A DNA stretch of 64,000 nucleotides, taken from assembly GCA_944326485.1 (NCBI GenBank), contig CALVED010000007.1:1-64000 (forward strand). Reading direction: 5' to 3'. Of this stretch, positions 1 to 8,667 are shown piece by piece. Numbering within the stretch: the stretch's first letter is position 1; the number at the start of each line of letters is the position of its first letter. Below the pieces are notes generated by a model that was not told where the DNA came from, did not search any database, and was given only the letters and a program-made list of their open reading frames with translations. This DNA comes from Candidatus Gastranaerophilales bacterium (GTDB lineage Bacteria; Cyanobacteriota; Vampirovibrionia; Gastranaerophilales; Gastranaerophilaceae). A program made the translations under genes and the position numbers.

Positions 1-171
1 CTTTATATTCTTAAAATTGCAAATTTGCTCATTTATTTAATATTTCAAATTTATGTTGCCCAAAATAATCAAACCATCTGTAACAAGAAATCAAACCATG
101 TGTTCTTTTACATTTATATATTATACTTTGTTATTATTTCTTATTGTTACATATTAGTATTGGAATTTTTT

Positions 172-762
172 ATGAAAAAATTATTTATTTTATTATTGGT
201 ATTTTATACTATAGCTTGTAATAGTTCATTTGCAAAAGTTATTTCAAATGAAAAAATTGATTCTAAAAAAGTAGATGTTGCAGAGAAAATTATCTTAGAA
301 CTTCAAAAAGAAATGAGTATATATACACAACAAGGTTCAGGACCTTTTGTTGCAGCTATATATGATAATAATGGTAATTTAATTGCAAAAACCTCAAATT
401 CTGTTGTAAATGACAATTGTTCAAATAATCATGCTGAAATGAATGTTATAAAAGAAGCCGAGAAAAAACTGGGAACTTATGATTTATCTAAATATAATTT
501 AAGTTTGTATGTTACAGCTGAACCTTGTATGATGTGTCTTGGTGGAATTATGTGGTCAGGCATTAAAAATGTATACTATGGTGTACCTTCGAAGACTGTA
601 GAAAAAATTACAGGTTTTGATGAAGGTTTTAAACCTAATTGGTTTAAAGAATTTAAAAAAAGAGGCATTATAGTATACGGAAATATAAAACCAAGTATTG
701 GAGAAAAAGAACTATATAATTATGTTAATAACGGAGAAAAACTATATAAACCGGAACGTTAA
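172..762 (+). CDS. Exported nucleoside/guanine deaminase-like protein
   Basis: A 196-residue protein of the cytidine/deoxycytidylate deaminase fold, closest in character to guanine deaminases. The zinc signature is visible: HAE in HAEMNVIKEA, then PCMMC in TAEPCMMCLGG, followed by YYG and GFDEGF as in GuaD-type enzymes. The family hydrolytically deaminates a purine or nucleoside base. The start at 172 is chosen because it opens a signal peptide (MKKLFILLLVFYTIACNSSFA); an upstream in-frame ATG at 25 only adds an unlikely hydrophobic extension. A cysteine at residue 16 might be a poor lipobox, but cleavage after SSFA looks as likely. An exported deaminase is odd because these enzymes are normally cytoplasmic. 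The substrate is unknown. Confidence 0.8.
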   Translation: MKKLFILLLVFYTIACNSSFAKVISNEKIDSKKVDVAEKIILELQKEMSIYTQQGSGPFVAAIYDNNGNLIAKTSNSVVNDNCSNNHAEMNVIKEAEKKLGTYDLSKYNLSLYVTAEPCMMCLGGIMWSGIKNVYYGVPSKTVEKITGFDEGFKPNWFKEFKKRGIIVYGNIKPSIGEKELYNYVNNGEKLYKPER

Positions 763-780
763 TAATTTTTTCTGAAAAAA

Positions 781-809
781 AAAGAGAGGTTCAATACCTC
801 TCTTTTTTT
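781..809. terminator. Bidirectional intrinsic terminator
   Basis: Hairpin AAGAGAGGT-tcaat-ACCTCTCTT with a T-run on the right and an A-run on the left. It lies between the convergent deaminase and Hsp20 genes and can serve both. Confidence 0.85.
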
Positions 810-810
810 A

Positions 811-1266
811 TTACTTAACAATAAGTTTTTTCTTTGAATCTTTTTCTTTTATTAATTTTGGGATAGTAATTTCCAATATACCGTTTTCCATTTTTGCTTC
901 TGTATTTTCTGTATCAACTTCTTCTTGGAAATAAACAGTTCTTGAAAATTCACCATATTTAAATTCAGATTTTTTATAAGATTTATTTTCTTCTTCTTGT
1001 TTTTCTTCTTTTTTAGCATTGATTGTAATATGGTTTTTATCCAAATCAATATCAAGATCTTCTTTCTTAATACCAGGTAATTCAGCTTTTACAATATAGT
1101 TCTTACCTTTATCTTCAATTTCTACAGGCATAGAATACTTTTCTACTTCTTCCCAATAGGCAGCTTCAGGAAAATAGCTGTCAAAATGTCTGTTTAACAA
1201 AGAGCTGATTTCATCATTTACAGTTCTTATAAAATTGTCAGGTGTTTTTTTAACTAAAAATCTCAT
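811..1266 (-). CDS. Small heat-shock protein (Hsp20/alpha-crystallin)
   Basis: A 151-residue ATP-independent holdase chaperone. The alpha-crystallin domain spans about residues 45-150, with the diagnostic AELPGIKKEDLDI stretch, the GEFSRTVYF strand and the C-terminal ENGILEITIPK motif. The lysine/glutamate-rich tail ends in LIVK. The start is the ATG at 1266: a strong AAAGGAG lies 8 bases upstream, whereas the TTG at 1284 would put that ribosome site inside the gene. Single-gene unit ending in the shared terminator at 781-809. The family assignment is secure. Clients and regulation are not visible. Confidence 0.93.
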   Translation of the reverse strand: MRFLVKKTPDNFIRTVNDEISSLLNRHFDSYFPEAAYWEEVEKYSMPVEIEDKGKNYIVKAELPGIKKEDLDIDLDKNHITINAKKEEKQEEENKSYKKSEFKYGEFSRTVYFQEEVDTENTEAKMENGILEITIPKLIKEKDSKKKLIVK

Positions 1267-1357
1267 AATCTTAACTCCTTTCAAATATCTTACTTACTAC
1301 ACTTATATTATTAATCTATTTTGAAAAAAGTCGATTTTTTTAACAAAAAAATAACAA

Positions 1358-2017
1358 TTATATTTTTTCAATATTAGGATTTAACTTAATAGCTATATTT
1401 AAGTCATCTTTCGCACTTTTTATATTGTTACATAATTTTTTTATAATTGAACGCATATAATAAGAATGTGCTGATTTTTTATTTAATTTTATTGCTTCAT
1501 CGTAATCTTTTAATGCACTTTCTAAATTATGTCTTTGCATTTTATAAAAGGCTCTTTGTTCAAATAATTTATAATTTTTTTTATTCCAAGAAATAGCACT
1601 TGTTAAATCATTTATTGCCCCTTGAATATCGTCTGTATAAAATTTAATATAAGCTCTATTTATATAATATTCAGTATTTGAATAGTCAAGTTTTATTGCA
1701 TTATTATAATCTTCAATTGCATTATTATAGTCTTTTAGTTTCCTAAAGATATCAGCTCGAAGTGCAAATAGTTGAGAATTGAATGGAAAATGTTCTATAG
1801 CTTTAGTATAAAAATCTATAGCATATGCAAATTGTTTGTTTTTTCTGTTAATTCTTGCAATTGCTTTATATGTATTTAGCGAATTTTCATTCATAGAAAG
1901 GGCCAAGAACAAGTAATGAAGTGCTTCTTTATATTCTGCCAGATTTTCTCTCATTATTCCTTTTGAATATAAATTGCAAAATATTAAATAATTTTTTAAT
2001 TTACCTAAATAAAACAA
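1358..2017 (-). CDS. TPR-repeat protein
   Basis: A 219-residue protein built of about five tetratricopeptide repeats, for example AIDFYTKAIEHFPFNSQLF, AIEDYNNAIKLDYSNTEYY and ALKDYDEAIKLNKKSAHSY, each with the usual A/Y/A spacing. TPR arrays are protein-interaction scaffolds, and no catalytic domain or signal peptide is seen. The likely start is the TTG at 2017, preceded at a good distance by AAGGA. The gene sits 10 bases after the UPF0210 stop on the same strand, so it is probably the last gene of the ACT-UPF0210-TPR unit. The partner is unknown. Confidence 0.75.
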   Translation of the reverse strand: MFYLGKLKNYLIFCNLYSKGIMRENLAEYKEALHYLFLALSMNENSLNTYKAIARINRKNKQFAYAIDFYTKAIEHFPFNSQLFALRADIFRKLKDYNNAIEDYNNAIKLDYSNTEYYINRAYIKFYTDDIQGAINDLTSAISWNKKNYKLFEQRAFYKMQRHNLESALKDYDEAIKLNKKSAHSYYMRSIIKKLCNNIKSAKDDLNIAIKLNPNIEKI

Positions 2018-2027
2018 TTTTTAATCC

Positions 2028-3395
2028 TTAATTATTTAGACTATGAATTGGTGCAGGAATTCGTCCACCTCTATTTATAAATGTTTCGGAAGATAGTTTA
2101 TTAACGCTCATAATAGGCGCTTCACCAAGAAGTCCGCCATATACAGCATAATCTCCTACAGTTTTGTCTGGTACAGGAATTATTCTTACAGCTGTAGTCT
2201 TTTTATTTATCATACCTATAGCCATTTCATCAGCAATCATACCAGAAATTGTGCTTTCAGGCGTATCACCTGGAATTGCAATCATATCAAGTCCAACAGA
2301 ACATACACATGTCATAGCTTCTAATTTATCAAATGTTAAAACCCCTTTTTTTGCTGCTTCAATCATTCCTGCATCTTCAGATACAGGGATAAAAGCCCCG
2401 GAAAGGCCGCCGACATATGAGCTTGCCATAATACCGCCTTTTTTTACAGCATCATTAAGCATTGCAAGAGCAGCAGTGGTGCCGTGGGCACCTGCGTGTT
2501 CTAATCCCATTGCCTGAAATATTCCTGCGACACTGTCGCCTATTGCGGGAGTGGGCGCTAAAGATAAATCTATAATTCCAAATGGAATCTTCATCTTTTC
2601 CGCCATTCTTCTTCCTACTAGTTCACCGGTTGATGTTATTTTAAAGGCAATTTGTTTTATTTTATTAGCCAGTTCGCCAAAATCTGCATTTTTAGGTAAG
2701 TTCTCGACTGCAGCTCGAACAACTCCAGGACCTGATACTCCAACATTTAAAGCACATTCAGGTTCTCCATATCCATGGAATGCACCGGCCATAAATGGGT
2801 TATCACCTGGAACATTACAAAAACATACTAATTTGGCAGCTCCTATTCCATCTTGCTCTTTAGTTAAAAGCGCTGCCTCTTTTATTATTTTCCCCATTTT
2901 CTTTACAGCATTCATATTTATTCCTGCTTTTGTTGAAGCAAGATTAATTGATGAACATACTCTTTGAGTCTCTTTTAATGCTTCAGGAATACTTTCTATT
3001 AATGCTGTATCGCCTTTTGTACAACCTTTTTCTACTAATGCAGAAAATCCTCCAATAAAATTGACATTAACTTCTTTTGCTGCAGCATCTAATATTTTTG
3101 CCAGATATACGTAATCATATTCTTTACAGGACTCACCCACTAATGAGATAGGGGTAATAGCAATTCTTTTATTTATTATAGGAATAGAATATTCTTCTTC
3201 TATTTCTGATGCATATTGATAAAGATTTTTTGCATATTTTATAATTTTATTATAAATTTTTTCACCAACTTCTTTTACATTTTCTCCGCAACAATCACGA
3301 AGGCTTAATGATAAAGTAACTGTTCTTATGTCCAAATTATGGACTTTTATCATATTTATTGTTTCTATTATTGAATTTTCATTAAAAAATGTCAT
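2028..3395 (-). CDS. UPF0210 (DUF711, PFL-like) family protein
   Basis: A 455-residue protein of the UPF0210 family, recognised from the N-terminal [14 protein letters not shown] region, the glycine-rich [17 protein letters not shown] segment and the C-terminal PVYGG-like [15 protein letters not shown]. The length is typical. The family is conserved next to an ACT-domain UPF0237 protein, exactly as here (10 bases downstream of it). Its fold relates it to glycyl-radical enzymes, but no reaction is established, so no function is assigned. Same operon as the ACT protein and probably the TPR gene. Confidence 0.9.
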   Translation of the reverse strand: MTFFNENSIIETINMIKVHNLDIRTVTLSLSLRDCCGENVKEVGEKIYNKIIKYAKNLYQYASEIEEEYSIPIINKRIAITPISLVGESCKEYDYVYLAKILDAAAKEVNVNFIGGFSALVEKGCTKGDTALIESIPEALKETQRVCSSINLASTKAGINMNAVKKMGKIIKEAALLTKEQDGIGAAKLVCFCNVPGDNPFMAGAFHGYGEPECALNVGVSGPGVVRAAVENLPKNADFGELANKIKQIAFKITSTGELVGRRMAEKMKIPFGIIDLSLAPTPAIGDSVAGIFQAMGLEHAGAHGTTAALAMLNDAVKKGGIMASSYVGGLSGAFIPVSEDAGMIEAAKKGVLTFDKLEAMTCVCSVGLDMIAIPGDTPESTISGMIADEMAIGMINKKTTAVRIIPVPDKTVGDYAVYGGLLGEAPIMSVNKLSSETFINRGGRIPAPIHSLNN

Positions 3396-3405
3396 TTATA
3401 TATCC

Positions 3406-3684
3406 TTAGATAGTGTGCATTTTATCGAATATTTCTTTTTTTTGTATCCAAATTTCCATACCAAGTCTTTTTCCTGATTCAATTAAAGCTTCTTTTATTT
3501 CTTTAAAAGAATATTTAGATTTACTAATATCAGCTAAAAGAAACATCATAAAACAACCCTGCATAATAGTTTGTCTTATATCTTCAATATTTACTTGATA
3601 TTTTGCAAGAACCGTTGCAATTTCAGCAACAATTCCTACTCCATCTTTTCCTGATATTGTTACAATTATTTTATCTTCACTCAT
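3406..3684 (-). CDS. ACT-domain protein, UPF0237 family
   Basis: A 92-residue stand-alone ACT domain: IIVTISGKDGVGIVAEIATVLAKY at the N terminus, then a second half predicted beta-alpha-beta (FMMFLLADIS). ACT domains bind small ligands such as amino acids and regulate partner proteins. It is the first gene of a unit with the UPF0210 gene, and this pairing is widely conserved, suggesting it senses a ligand for that partner. A TTGGAG ribosome site precedes the ATG at 3684. The ligand is unknown. Confidence 0.88.
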   Translation of the reverse strand: MSEDKIIVTISGKDGVGIVAEIATVLAKYQVNIEDIRQTIMQGCFMMFLLADISKSKYSFKEIKEALIESGKRLGMEIWIQKKEIFDKMHTI

Positions 3685-3772
3685 ATATGCTCCAAATGTA
3701 AATTATATTTTTATTGTATTAATAAATTATAATAAAAGCAATTTATTTATATGATATGTAATTGACGAAAGA

Positions 3773-5191
3773 TTAAAATTTAATATTACGTTCGCCTTTT
3801 AAAATTTTATCTAAATTTTGTATAACTGAAAATCTTATTTTCTCATCTTTGATCGAATCAATTTCTTTTAATAATAATTTATGTCCGGTTTCTTTAGTTT
3901 TTTCTGATGCATAATCCAGTAAATACTCATTTAATGTCATTATTGCATTAGGATGGCAAAAATTATGTATTTGTTGGTCTTTGCAAATAGACATAAATCG
4001 TTCGCCGGTTCTTCCGCTGCCATAACAAGCTGTGCAAAAACTTGGGAGATAATTTAACTCCATTAGCCAATTAACAACTTCATCTAGAGTTCTGTCGTCA
4101 TTTATTTCAAATTGGCTTGAATCTTCATCTTCTTTTTCCGGTTTATAATAGCCGCCCACACTGGTTTTTGAACCGCCTGAAATCTGGGAAATGCCAAGCT
4201 CTAATAAATCTTTTCTGCAATCTTTGTTTTCACGAGTTGATATAATCATTCCGGTATATGGTACCGCTATTCTTATTACAGCAACAATTTTTTTGAATGT
4301 TTCATCATCTATTGCATTAGAAAATGTATTAGGGTCAATATCATCGGCTTTTCTAATTCTTGGCACACTTATTGTATGAGGACCAACACCAAAAACTGCT
4401 TCTAAATGTTCTGCGTGCATCAATATTGCAGCAAATTCATATCTATAGTCTTCAAGACCAAATAATACTCCAATTCCTACATCATCAATTCCTCCTTGCA
4501 TCGCTCTATCCATAGCTTCTGTATGATATGCATAGTTATGTTTAGGTCCTGTAGGGTGAAGCCTTTCGTAACTTTCTTTATTATATGTTTCTTGGAATAA
4601 TATGTATGTTCCAATTTTAGCTTCATGTAATTTTTTATAATTTTCGACTGTTGTTGCAGCAATATTTACGTTTACTCTTCTGATGGCACCATTTTTGTGT
4701 TTTATTGAATATATTGTATCTATTGATTCTAAAATATATTCAATAGGATTATTAATTGGATCTTCTCCTGATTCTATAGCTAAACGTTTATGTCCCATAT
4801 CTTGAAGAGCAATAACTTCATTTCTAATTTCTTCTTGAGTCATTTTCTTACGGGGAATATGCTTGTTTTTTGCGTGATAAGGGCAATATGTACATCCATT
4901 TATACAGTAGTTAGACAAATATAATGGAGCAAAAAGAACAATTCTGTTTCCGTAAAAATCTTCCTTGATTTTTTTCGCAAGTGTGAAAATTTCTTTATTA
5001 ATACCTTTATCTTCACAAACTAATAAAGTAGAAGCTTCTTTATGTGTTAGCCCTTTTTTTAATTTTGCTTTTTCTAATATTTCTTGAAGGAGAACTTTAT
5101 TACCTTTATTCTTTTCTGCAAATTCTATTGTTGATAAGACTTCTTGATGAGAAATAAATTCTTCAGCTTTTGTTGATTTTGGATTATACAT
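3773..5191 (-). CDS. hydG: [FeFe]-hydrogenase maturase HydG (radical SAM tyrosine lyase)
   Basis: A 472-residue radical SAM enzyme that cleaves tyrosine to supply CO, cyanide and iron for the H-cluster of [FeFe]-hydrogenase. The radical SAM cluster ligands are C96, C100 and C103 (CINGCTYC). The C-terminal auxiliary cluster motif CTAC-x22-C is intact around IHNFCHPNA. The length matches HydG rather than thiamine-pathway ThiH (about 380). HydE is at 13.2 kb on the same strand, but HydF and the hydrogenase are not in this window. The call rests on the C-terminal CX2CX22C motif, which ThiH lacks. Confidence 0.95.
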   Translation of the reverse strand: MYNPKSTKAEEFISHQEVLSTIEFAEKNKGNKVLLQEILEKAKLKKGLTHKEASTLLVCEDKGINKEIFTLAKKIKEDFYGNRIVLFAPLYLSNYCINGCTYCPYHAKNKHIPRKKMTQEEIRNEVIALQDMGHKRLAIESGEDPINNPIEYILESIDTIYSIKHKNGAIRRVNVNIAATTVENYKKLHEAKIGTYILFQETYNKESYERLHPTGPKHNYAYHTEAMDRAMQGGIDDVGIGVLFGLEDYRYEFAAILMHAEHLEAVFGVGPHTISVPRIRKADDIDPNTFSNAIDDETFKKIVAVIRIAVPYTGMIISTRENKDCRKDLLELGISQISGGSKTSVGGYYKPEKEDEDSSQFEINDDRTLDEVVNWLMELNYLPSFCTACYGSGRTGERFMSICKDQQIHNFCHPNAIMTLNEYLLDYASEKTKETGHKLLLKEIDSIKDEKIRFSVIQNLDKILKGERNIKF

Positions 5192-5242
5192 TTTTATCGC
5201 CTTTTTTTTTAGTATACTTCAAAATTATTTTTTATAACAATT

Positions 5243-5290
5243 TTGTCCGAGAAAAAATCCAAGAAAAGCTGAAACTGCGATACTAGATTA
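5243..5290 (+). repeat. Mini copy (internal deletion) of the GTGAG hairpin repeat
   Basis: 48 bp carrying the first ~32 bases of the ~190-bp repeat (TTGTCCGAGAAAAAAT...AAAGCTGAAA) joined directly to its last ~16 bases (TGCGATACTAGATTA). All hairpins in between are missing. It lies between hydG and the terminator at 5301. Both ends match the full copies at 42.0, 43.1 and 50.4 kb, which helps define the element's boundaries. Confidence 0.75.
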
Positions 5291-5297
5291 GTTATAA

Positions 5298-5335
5298 AAA
5301 AATAACCCGAATATTATTCGGGTTATTTTTTTTTG
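5298..5335. terminator. Bidirectional intrinsic terminator
   Basis: Perfect 12-bp stem AATAACCCGAAT / ATTCGGGTTATT with a 3-base loop, T-run to the right and A-run to the left. It ends the minus-strand gene at 5343-5789. Confidence 0.88.
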
Positions 5336-5342
5336 TTGCTTT

Positions 5343-5789
5343 TTACGCTAATCTGTTTAAAATATTTTTAATATTTTTGTTTTTATCATCCATACCTACT
5401 TTTTGTAATGCAGTATCGCCTGCTTGTGTAAATAAATCTTCTATTTCAGAAGCTGATGCATCCATAATTGTAGTAGTTCCATCTGTTCTGTGTGCAGCGT
5501 GAGCATATTTTGTATGTTCATTGAAACCTGTTCCGTATACATATGCACACATATAATCGTCAGGATTATCTTGGCTTGCAGTATAGAAACCAATCATAAG
5601 ATTACAAGCATCATTAGTGTTTGCTTCTAGATTTGATTTAAGCGAATTTAGTCCGTTAATAATACTGTCTTGTTTGTCGGCAGGAAATCTACTAATTCTT
5701 TCTGCCATTTCTCTCTTTGCTTGTTTATCTTTACCTATTTTAACTTTTCCGGCAAAACTAACAGGTGAAGACATAATTTTTGAAATCAT
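5343..5789 (-). CDS. Hypothetical protein with N-terminal F-x-G segment
   Basis: A 148-residue protein that I do not recognise. The N terminus MISKIMSSPVSFAGKVKIG carries the short S-F-x-G segment also seen in the GAPDH at 43.4 kb and the large protein at 45 kb. The rest is soluble: a charged helical part (residues 20-55) and a C-terminal half rich in YVYGTGF and HAAHRT. No signal peptide or membrane segment. The start at 5789 has AAAGG upstream. It is a single gene with its own terminator. Function unknown; possibly a lineage-specific tagged protein. Confidence 0.7.
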   Translation of the reverse strand: MISKIMSSPVSFAGKVKIGKDKQAKREMAERISRFPADKQDSIINGLNSLKSNLEANTNDACNLMIGFYTASQDNPDDYMCAYVYGTGFNEHTKYAHAAHRTDGTTTIMDASASEIEDLFTQAGDTALQKVGMDDKNKNIKNILNRLA

Positions 5790-6143
5790 AAGAATAACCT
5801 TTCTGTGTATACTGAACTTAACTACCTTACAAGATTTAATTATAGGCTATTGTTTTGTTAATTTATAATTTTAAACAGATTACTTTGATTTTTTTATTTA
5901 CATAACTTAATATTATGGTTAAGTTTTCTTGTGTTTGTTGTATAGTACAAGTTTTTTTTAAAGTTATCTATTTTTTCTGTTTTTTAAAATATGTAAAAAT
6001 TGTATATACAAAATGTATAAATAGTAGATATAAATTTTCTGCTATAAAAACAATGTTTATTGCAATAGAAAAATGTTCATGATATAAGAAAAATACTGCG
6101 AGGTTTGTAATCTTGCTAGTTCAATGAATGGAAGTTTAAAACA
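5790..6143. other. Intergenic region upstream of ispH with a possible leader peptide
   Basis: 354 AT-rich bases between a divergent pair. No complete gene is seen. There is a small palindrome TTGTATATACAA near 6000 and a 7-codon ORF at 6124-6147 (ATG...TGA, peptide MNGSLKH). Its TGA overlaps the CTG from which ispH appears to start. TTTAAAA within this ORF also has the form of a -1 slippery site leading into the ispH frame. The promoter was not resolved. Confidence 0.5.
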
Positions 6144-7010
6144 CTGAAAAAAAATGTAAAATTAGCCCAAAGTGCAGGTTTTTGTTACGGAGTTAAAAGG
6201 GCGGTCGAAACAACAAAAAAAATTAAACTGGAAAATGTATCTAAAAAAGTTTGGGTATTAGGTGAACTTATTCATAATTCTCATGTAATAAAAGAACTTG
6301 AAGAATTAGGAATAATGACTGTTGATGAGTTACCAGACGGCGAAAATGGGATATGTATAGTAAGAAGTCATGGAATGGCTCCTCAGTGTATAAAAGAAAT
6401 AGAAGAAAAAGGGTTTGAAGTTGTTGACTTAACTTGTCTTGATGTAAAAAAAGTTCAACAAAAAGCAGTTCAGCTTGCACAAGAAGGTTTTTTAGTTTTA
6501 ATATTAGGCAAACCGGAACATCCAGAAGTTGTTGCTATTAATGCAAATGCTCAAATGTATTCTAATGATGTATATGTTATACCTGATGTTGAAACATTAA
6601 AAGAATTAAAAGATAAAATTAAAGCTCATAAAAGAGTAGGAGTCGTTATTCAAACAACACAAAAATTAGAGTTTTTAGAAGCTGTTGTTAATTATTTAAT
6701 ACCATTATCAAGTGAATTGAAGATATTTAATACTATATGTAAGTCTACTTCAATGAGACAGCAAGAAGCAAGAGAACTTGCTAAAAGTTCTGATTTAATG
6801 ATTGTAGTAGGAAGTAAAAAGAGTGCTAATACAACTCACTTAGCGGAAATATTAGAAGGAATAACGACTACTATTCATATTGAGACAGAAACAGATTTAA
6901 AAAATTATAAACATTTAATTGAACAAGCTAAAAATATTGGAATAACAGCAGGTGCATCGACTCCTGAAGATATTATAAAAAATGTAATGATAGAAATAGA
7001 AAAATACTAA
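6144..7010 (+). CDS. ispH: 4-hydroxy-3-methylbut-2-enyl diphosphate reductase (IspH/LytB)
   Basis: Last enzyme of the MEP pathway; reduces HMBPP to IPP and DMAPP with a [4Fe-4S] cluster. The N-terminal KLAQSAGFCYGVKRAVE holds the first cluster cysteine. IVRSHGMAP, VDLTCLDV and FNTICKSTSMRQQEA hold the other conserved Cys/His sites. An ATG-initiated reading begins only at 6315, inside the conserved domain. In-frame homology extends upstream to about 6144, where the only plausible initiator is CTG. An in-frame TAG lies about 24 bases further upstream. Starting at CTG gives 288 residues and the expected N terminus. The alternatives are -1 frameshifting from the leader ORF at 6124 or a base error in the A8 run at 6147-6154. 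rpsA follows 13 bases later, an order known from Firmicutes too. Confidence 0.93.
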   Translation: MKKNVKLAQSAGFCYGVKRAVETTKKIKLENVSKKVWVLGELIHNSHVIKELEELGIMTVDELPDGENGICIVRSHGMAPQCIKEIEEKGFEVVDLTCLDVKKVQQKAVQLAQEGFLVLILGKPEHPEVVAINANAQMYSNDVYVIPDVETLKELKDKIKAHKRVGVVIQTTQKLEFLEAVVNYLIPLSSELKIFNTICKSTSMRQQEARELAKSSDLMIVVGSKKSANTTHLAEILEGITTTIHIETETDLKNYKHLIEQAKNIGITAGASTPEDIIKNVMIEIEKY

Positions 7011-7023
7011 GAAAGGATAAAAA

Positions 7024-8103
7024 ATGACAAACACAATGAACGAACAAGATGAATTTATCAGATTATTAGAAGAAAGCTATAATTACAAGTTTTCTGTAGC
7101 TGATGTAGTAAAAGGTATTGTAATTAAACAAGATAATGATGGTTTTTTAGTTGATATCGGTGCTAAAACTGAAGCTTTTTTACCAAATAGAGAAATTACA
7201 AATAATCAAGTAAATGATAAAGATTATTCTGATTACATTGCAATAAACGATGTTAAAGAATTTTATATCTTGAAAGAAGAAGATGATGATGAAAATGGCA
7301 GAATAATTTTATCATTGAAGAAATTATCTTGTGCAAAAGCTTGGCAAGAACTTCAAAATGCAAAATATAATAATGAAACAATAACTGCAAAAGTAGTATT
7401 AATTGTAAGAGGCGGTGTAATTGTTGAAGTTTCTGATTTAAGAGGTTTTGTACCTGCCAGCCAATTAAGAACAGGTGCTCCATTTGATGGATTGATTGGT
7501 CAAGAAATCGAAGTTAAAGTATTAGAGGCTGATGCAAAGAGAAATAAATTGATATTATCCCAAAGACAAGCTGTTGCTGAACAAAGAGAGCAAGTTGTTG
7601 ATGAAATTATTTCAAATTTAGAAGTTGGTTCAGTTGTTAAAGGTAAAGTTGTAAGAATTGCAGATTTCGGTGGTTTCATTGATATTAACGGTGTTGATGG
7701 TTTATTACCTATATCTGAAATTTCTTGGCAAAGAATTAAACATCCTTCTGATGTTATATCTTTAGGTCAAGAATTAGAAGTTAAAATCTTAAAAATAGAT
7801 ACTGATATGAAACGTATAAGTTTAAGTTTAAAGAGAATGGGTGATAATCCTTGGGAATCTATTGAAAATGAATTTCAAGAAGGTCAGGTTATAAAAGGTA
7901 CTGTTAATAAAGTTACTTCTTTTGGTGCTTTTATTAATATATTCCCCGGCGTTGAAGCTTTATTGCCTTCTTCAGAAATGGAACCTGCTAATGCTAATCC
8001 ATTTAACTTATATAATGTAGGTGACGAAATTGAAGTATTAATTAAGAAGTTTACTCCTCAAGAACATAGAATTGCATTAAGTGTTAAGGATATTCAAAAA
8101 TAG
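7024..8103 (+). CDS. rpsA: 30S ribosomal protein S1 (four S1 domains)
   Basis: A 359-residue RNA-binding protein that helps recruit mRNA to the 30S subunit. Four S1/OB domains are visible: about 22-100 (VVKGIVIKQDNDGFLVDIG), 107-172 (VVLIVRGGVIVEVSD), 198-268 (VKGKVVRIADFGGFIDI) and 283-355 (VIKGTVNKVTSFGAFINI). Domains 3 and 4 have the best RNA-binding faces. Four domains is shorter than the six of E. coli and closer to cyanobacterial and Gram-positive S1-like proteins. It is the second gene of an ispH-rpsA unit with AAGGA before the start, and a stable hairpin follows at 8127-8157. Confidence 0.92.
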   Translation: MTNTMNEQDEFIRLLEESYNYKFSVADVVKGIVIKQDNDGFLVDIGAKTEAFLPNREITNNQVNDKDYSDYIAINDVKEFYILKEEDDDENGRIILSLKKLSCAKAWQELQNAKYNNETITAKVVLIVRGGVIVEVSDLRGFVPASQLRTGAPFDGLIGQEIEVKVLEADAKRNKLILSQRQAVAEQREQVVDEIISNLEVGSVVKGKVVRIADFGGFIDINGVDGLLPISEISWQRIKHPSDVISLGQELEVKILKIDTDMKRISLSLKRMGDNPWESIENEFQEGQVIKGTVNKVTSFGAFINIFPGVEALLPSSEMEPANANPFNLYNVGDEIEVLIKKFTPQEHRIALSVKDIQK

Positions 8104-8126
8104 TTTTCAATTATAATTTGAATATA

Positions 8127-8157
8127 GAAATACTCCTTTTTATAAAGGAGTATTTCT
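8127..8157 (+). terminator. Stem-loop after rpsA
   Basis: GAAATACTCCTTT / AAAGGAGTATTTC, a 13-bp perfect stem with a short loop. The downstream T-tract is weak (TTTCTGTT), so it may be a processing or stability element rather than a strong terminator. Confidence 0.6.
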
Positions 8158-8240
8158 GTTAATAATACTTAATATTGATTTAATTTATATCAAATAAATT
8201 TATTTATATGTTTTAATAAAAGCAAAAAAGGGGAATATGT

Positions 8241-8630
8241 ATGAAAATAGCTCCAGTAAATGAAAATAAAGCAACAAAAACTTGTAAAAATATAGGTACA
8301 GCAGCAGGTTTTACCGGTTATGTCGCAAATGTTGCAATAAAAGAAGGCAAAGATGTATTTGCAAAAGCTGGTAGAGAAGCTGTTGAAAAAGGGTTAAATT
8401 CTAAAGTTGGAATTGCTGTTAAAGCCGGTTCTATAGGGGCGATTGCTGCAGGCTTTGCTATTGGAGGTAGAATTATAGGCGGACTTATTGGTAAAGCTAT
8501 TGATAAACATAATGAAAAAAAACAAAGTAAAGAACTATTAGAAAAAGCTATTCAAACAGTAATTTTAGAAAAAGATATAGAACCAATATCTATTAAGGAA
8601 ATGAAAAAAGAACTTAATATCAAAGATTAA
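8241..8630 (+). CDS. Hypothetical small glycine-rich protein
   Basis: A 129-residue protein of unknown function. The middle (residues 58-85) is a glycine/alanine-rich hydrophobic stretch (GSIGAIAAGFAIGGRIIGGL) that could be a membrane segment with GxxxG packing. Charged helices lie before and after it (KAIDKHNEKKQSKELLEKA). The N terminus is MKIAPVNENKATKTC, and GFTGY occurs near residue 23, similar to the F-x-G segments of other proteins here. Possible GGGGAAT ribosome site upstream. Single-gene unit with a terminator at 8641. Confidence 0.65.
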   Translation: MKIAPVNENKATKTCKNIGTAAGFTGYVANVAIKEGKDVFAKAGREAVEKGLNSKVGIAVKAGSIGAIAAGFAIGGRIIGGLIGKAIDKHNEKKQSKELLEKAIQTVILEKDIEPISIKEMKKELNIKD

Positions 8631-8640
8631 TATAGAAATA

Positions 8641-8667
8641 AAAAGCCGGAGTATAACCGGTTTTTTA
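8641..8667. terminator. Bidirectional intrinsic terminator
   Basis: AAAAGCCGG-agtata-ACCGGTTTTTT between the convergent small gene and uvrA. The A-run and T-run on opposite sides suit both directions. Confidence 0.82.

Noticed and set aside
8241..8630. Type IV or toxin-like small protein
   Set aside because: The glycine-rich hydrophobic core suggests a membrane segment but there is no partner antitoxin and no prepilin leader, so no function is claimed.
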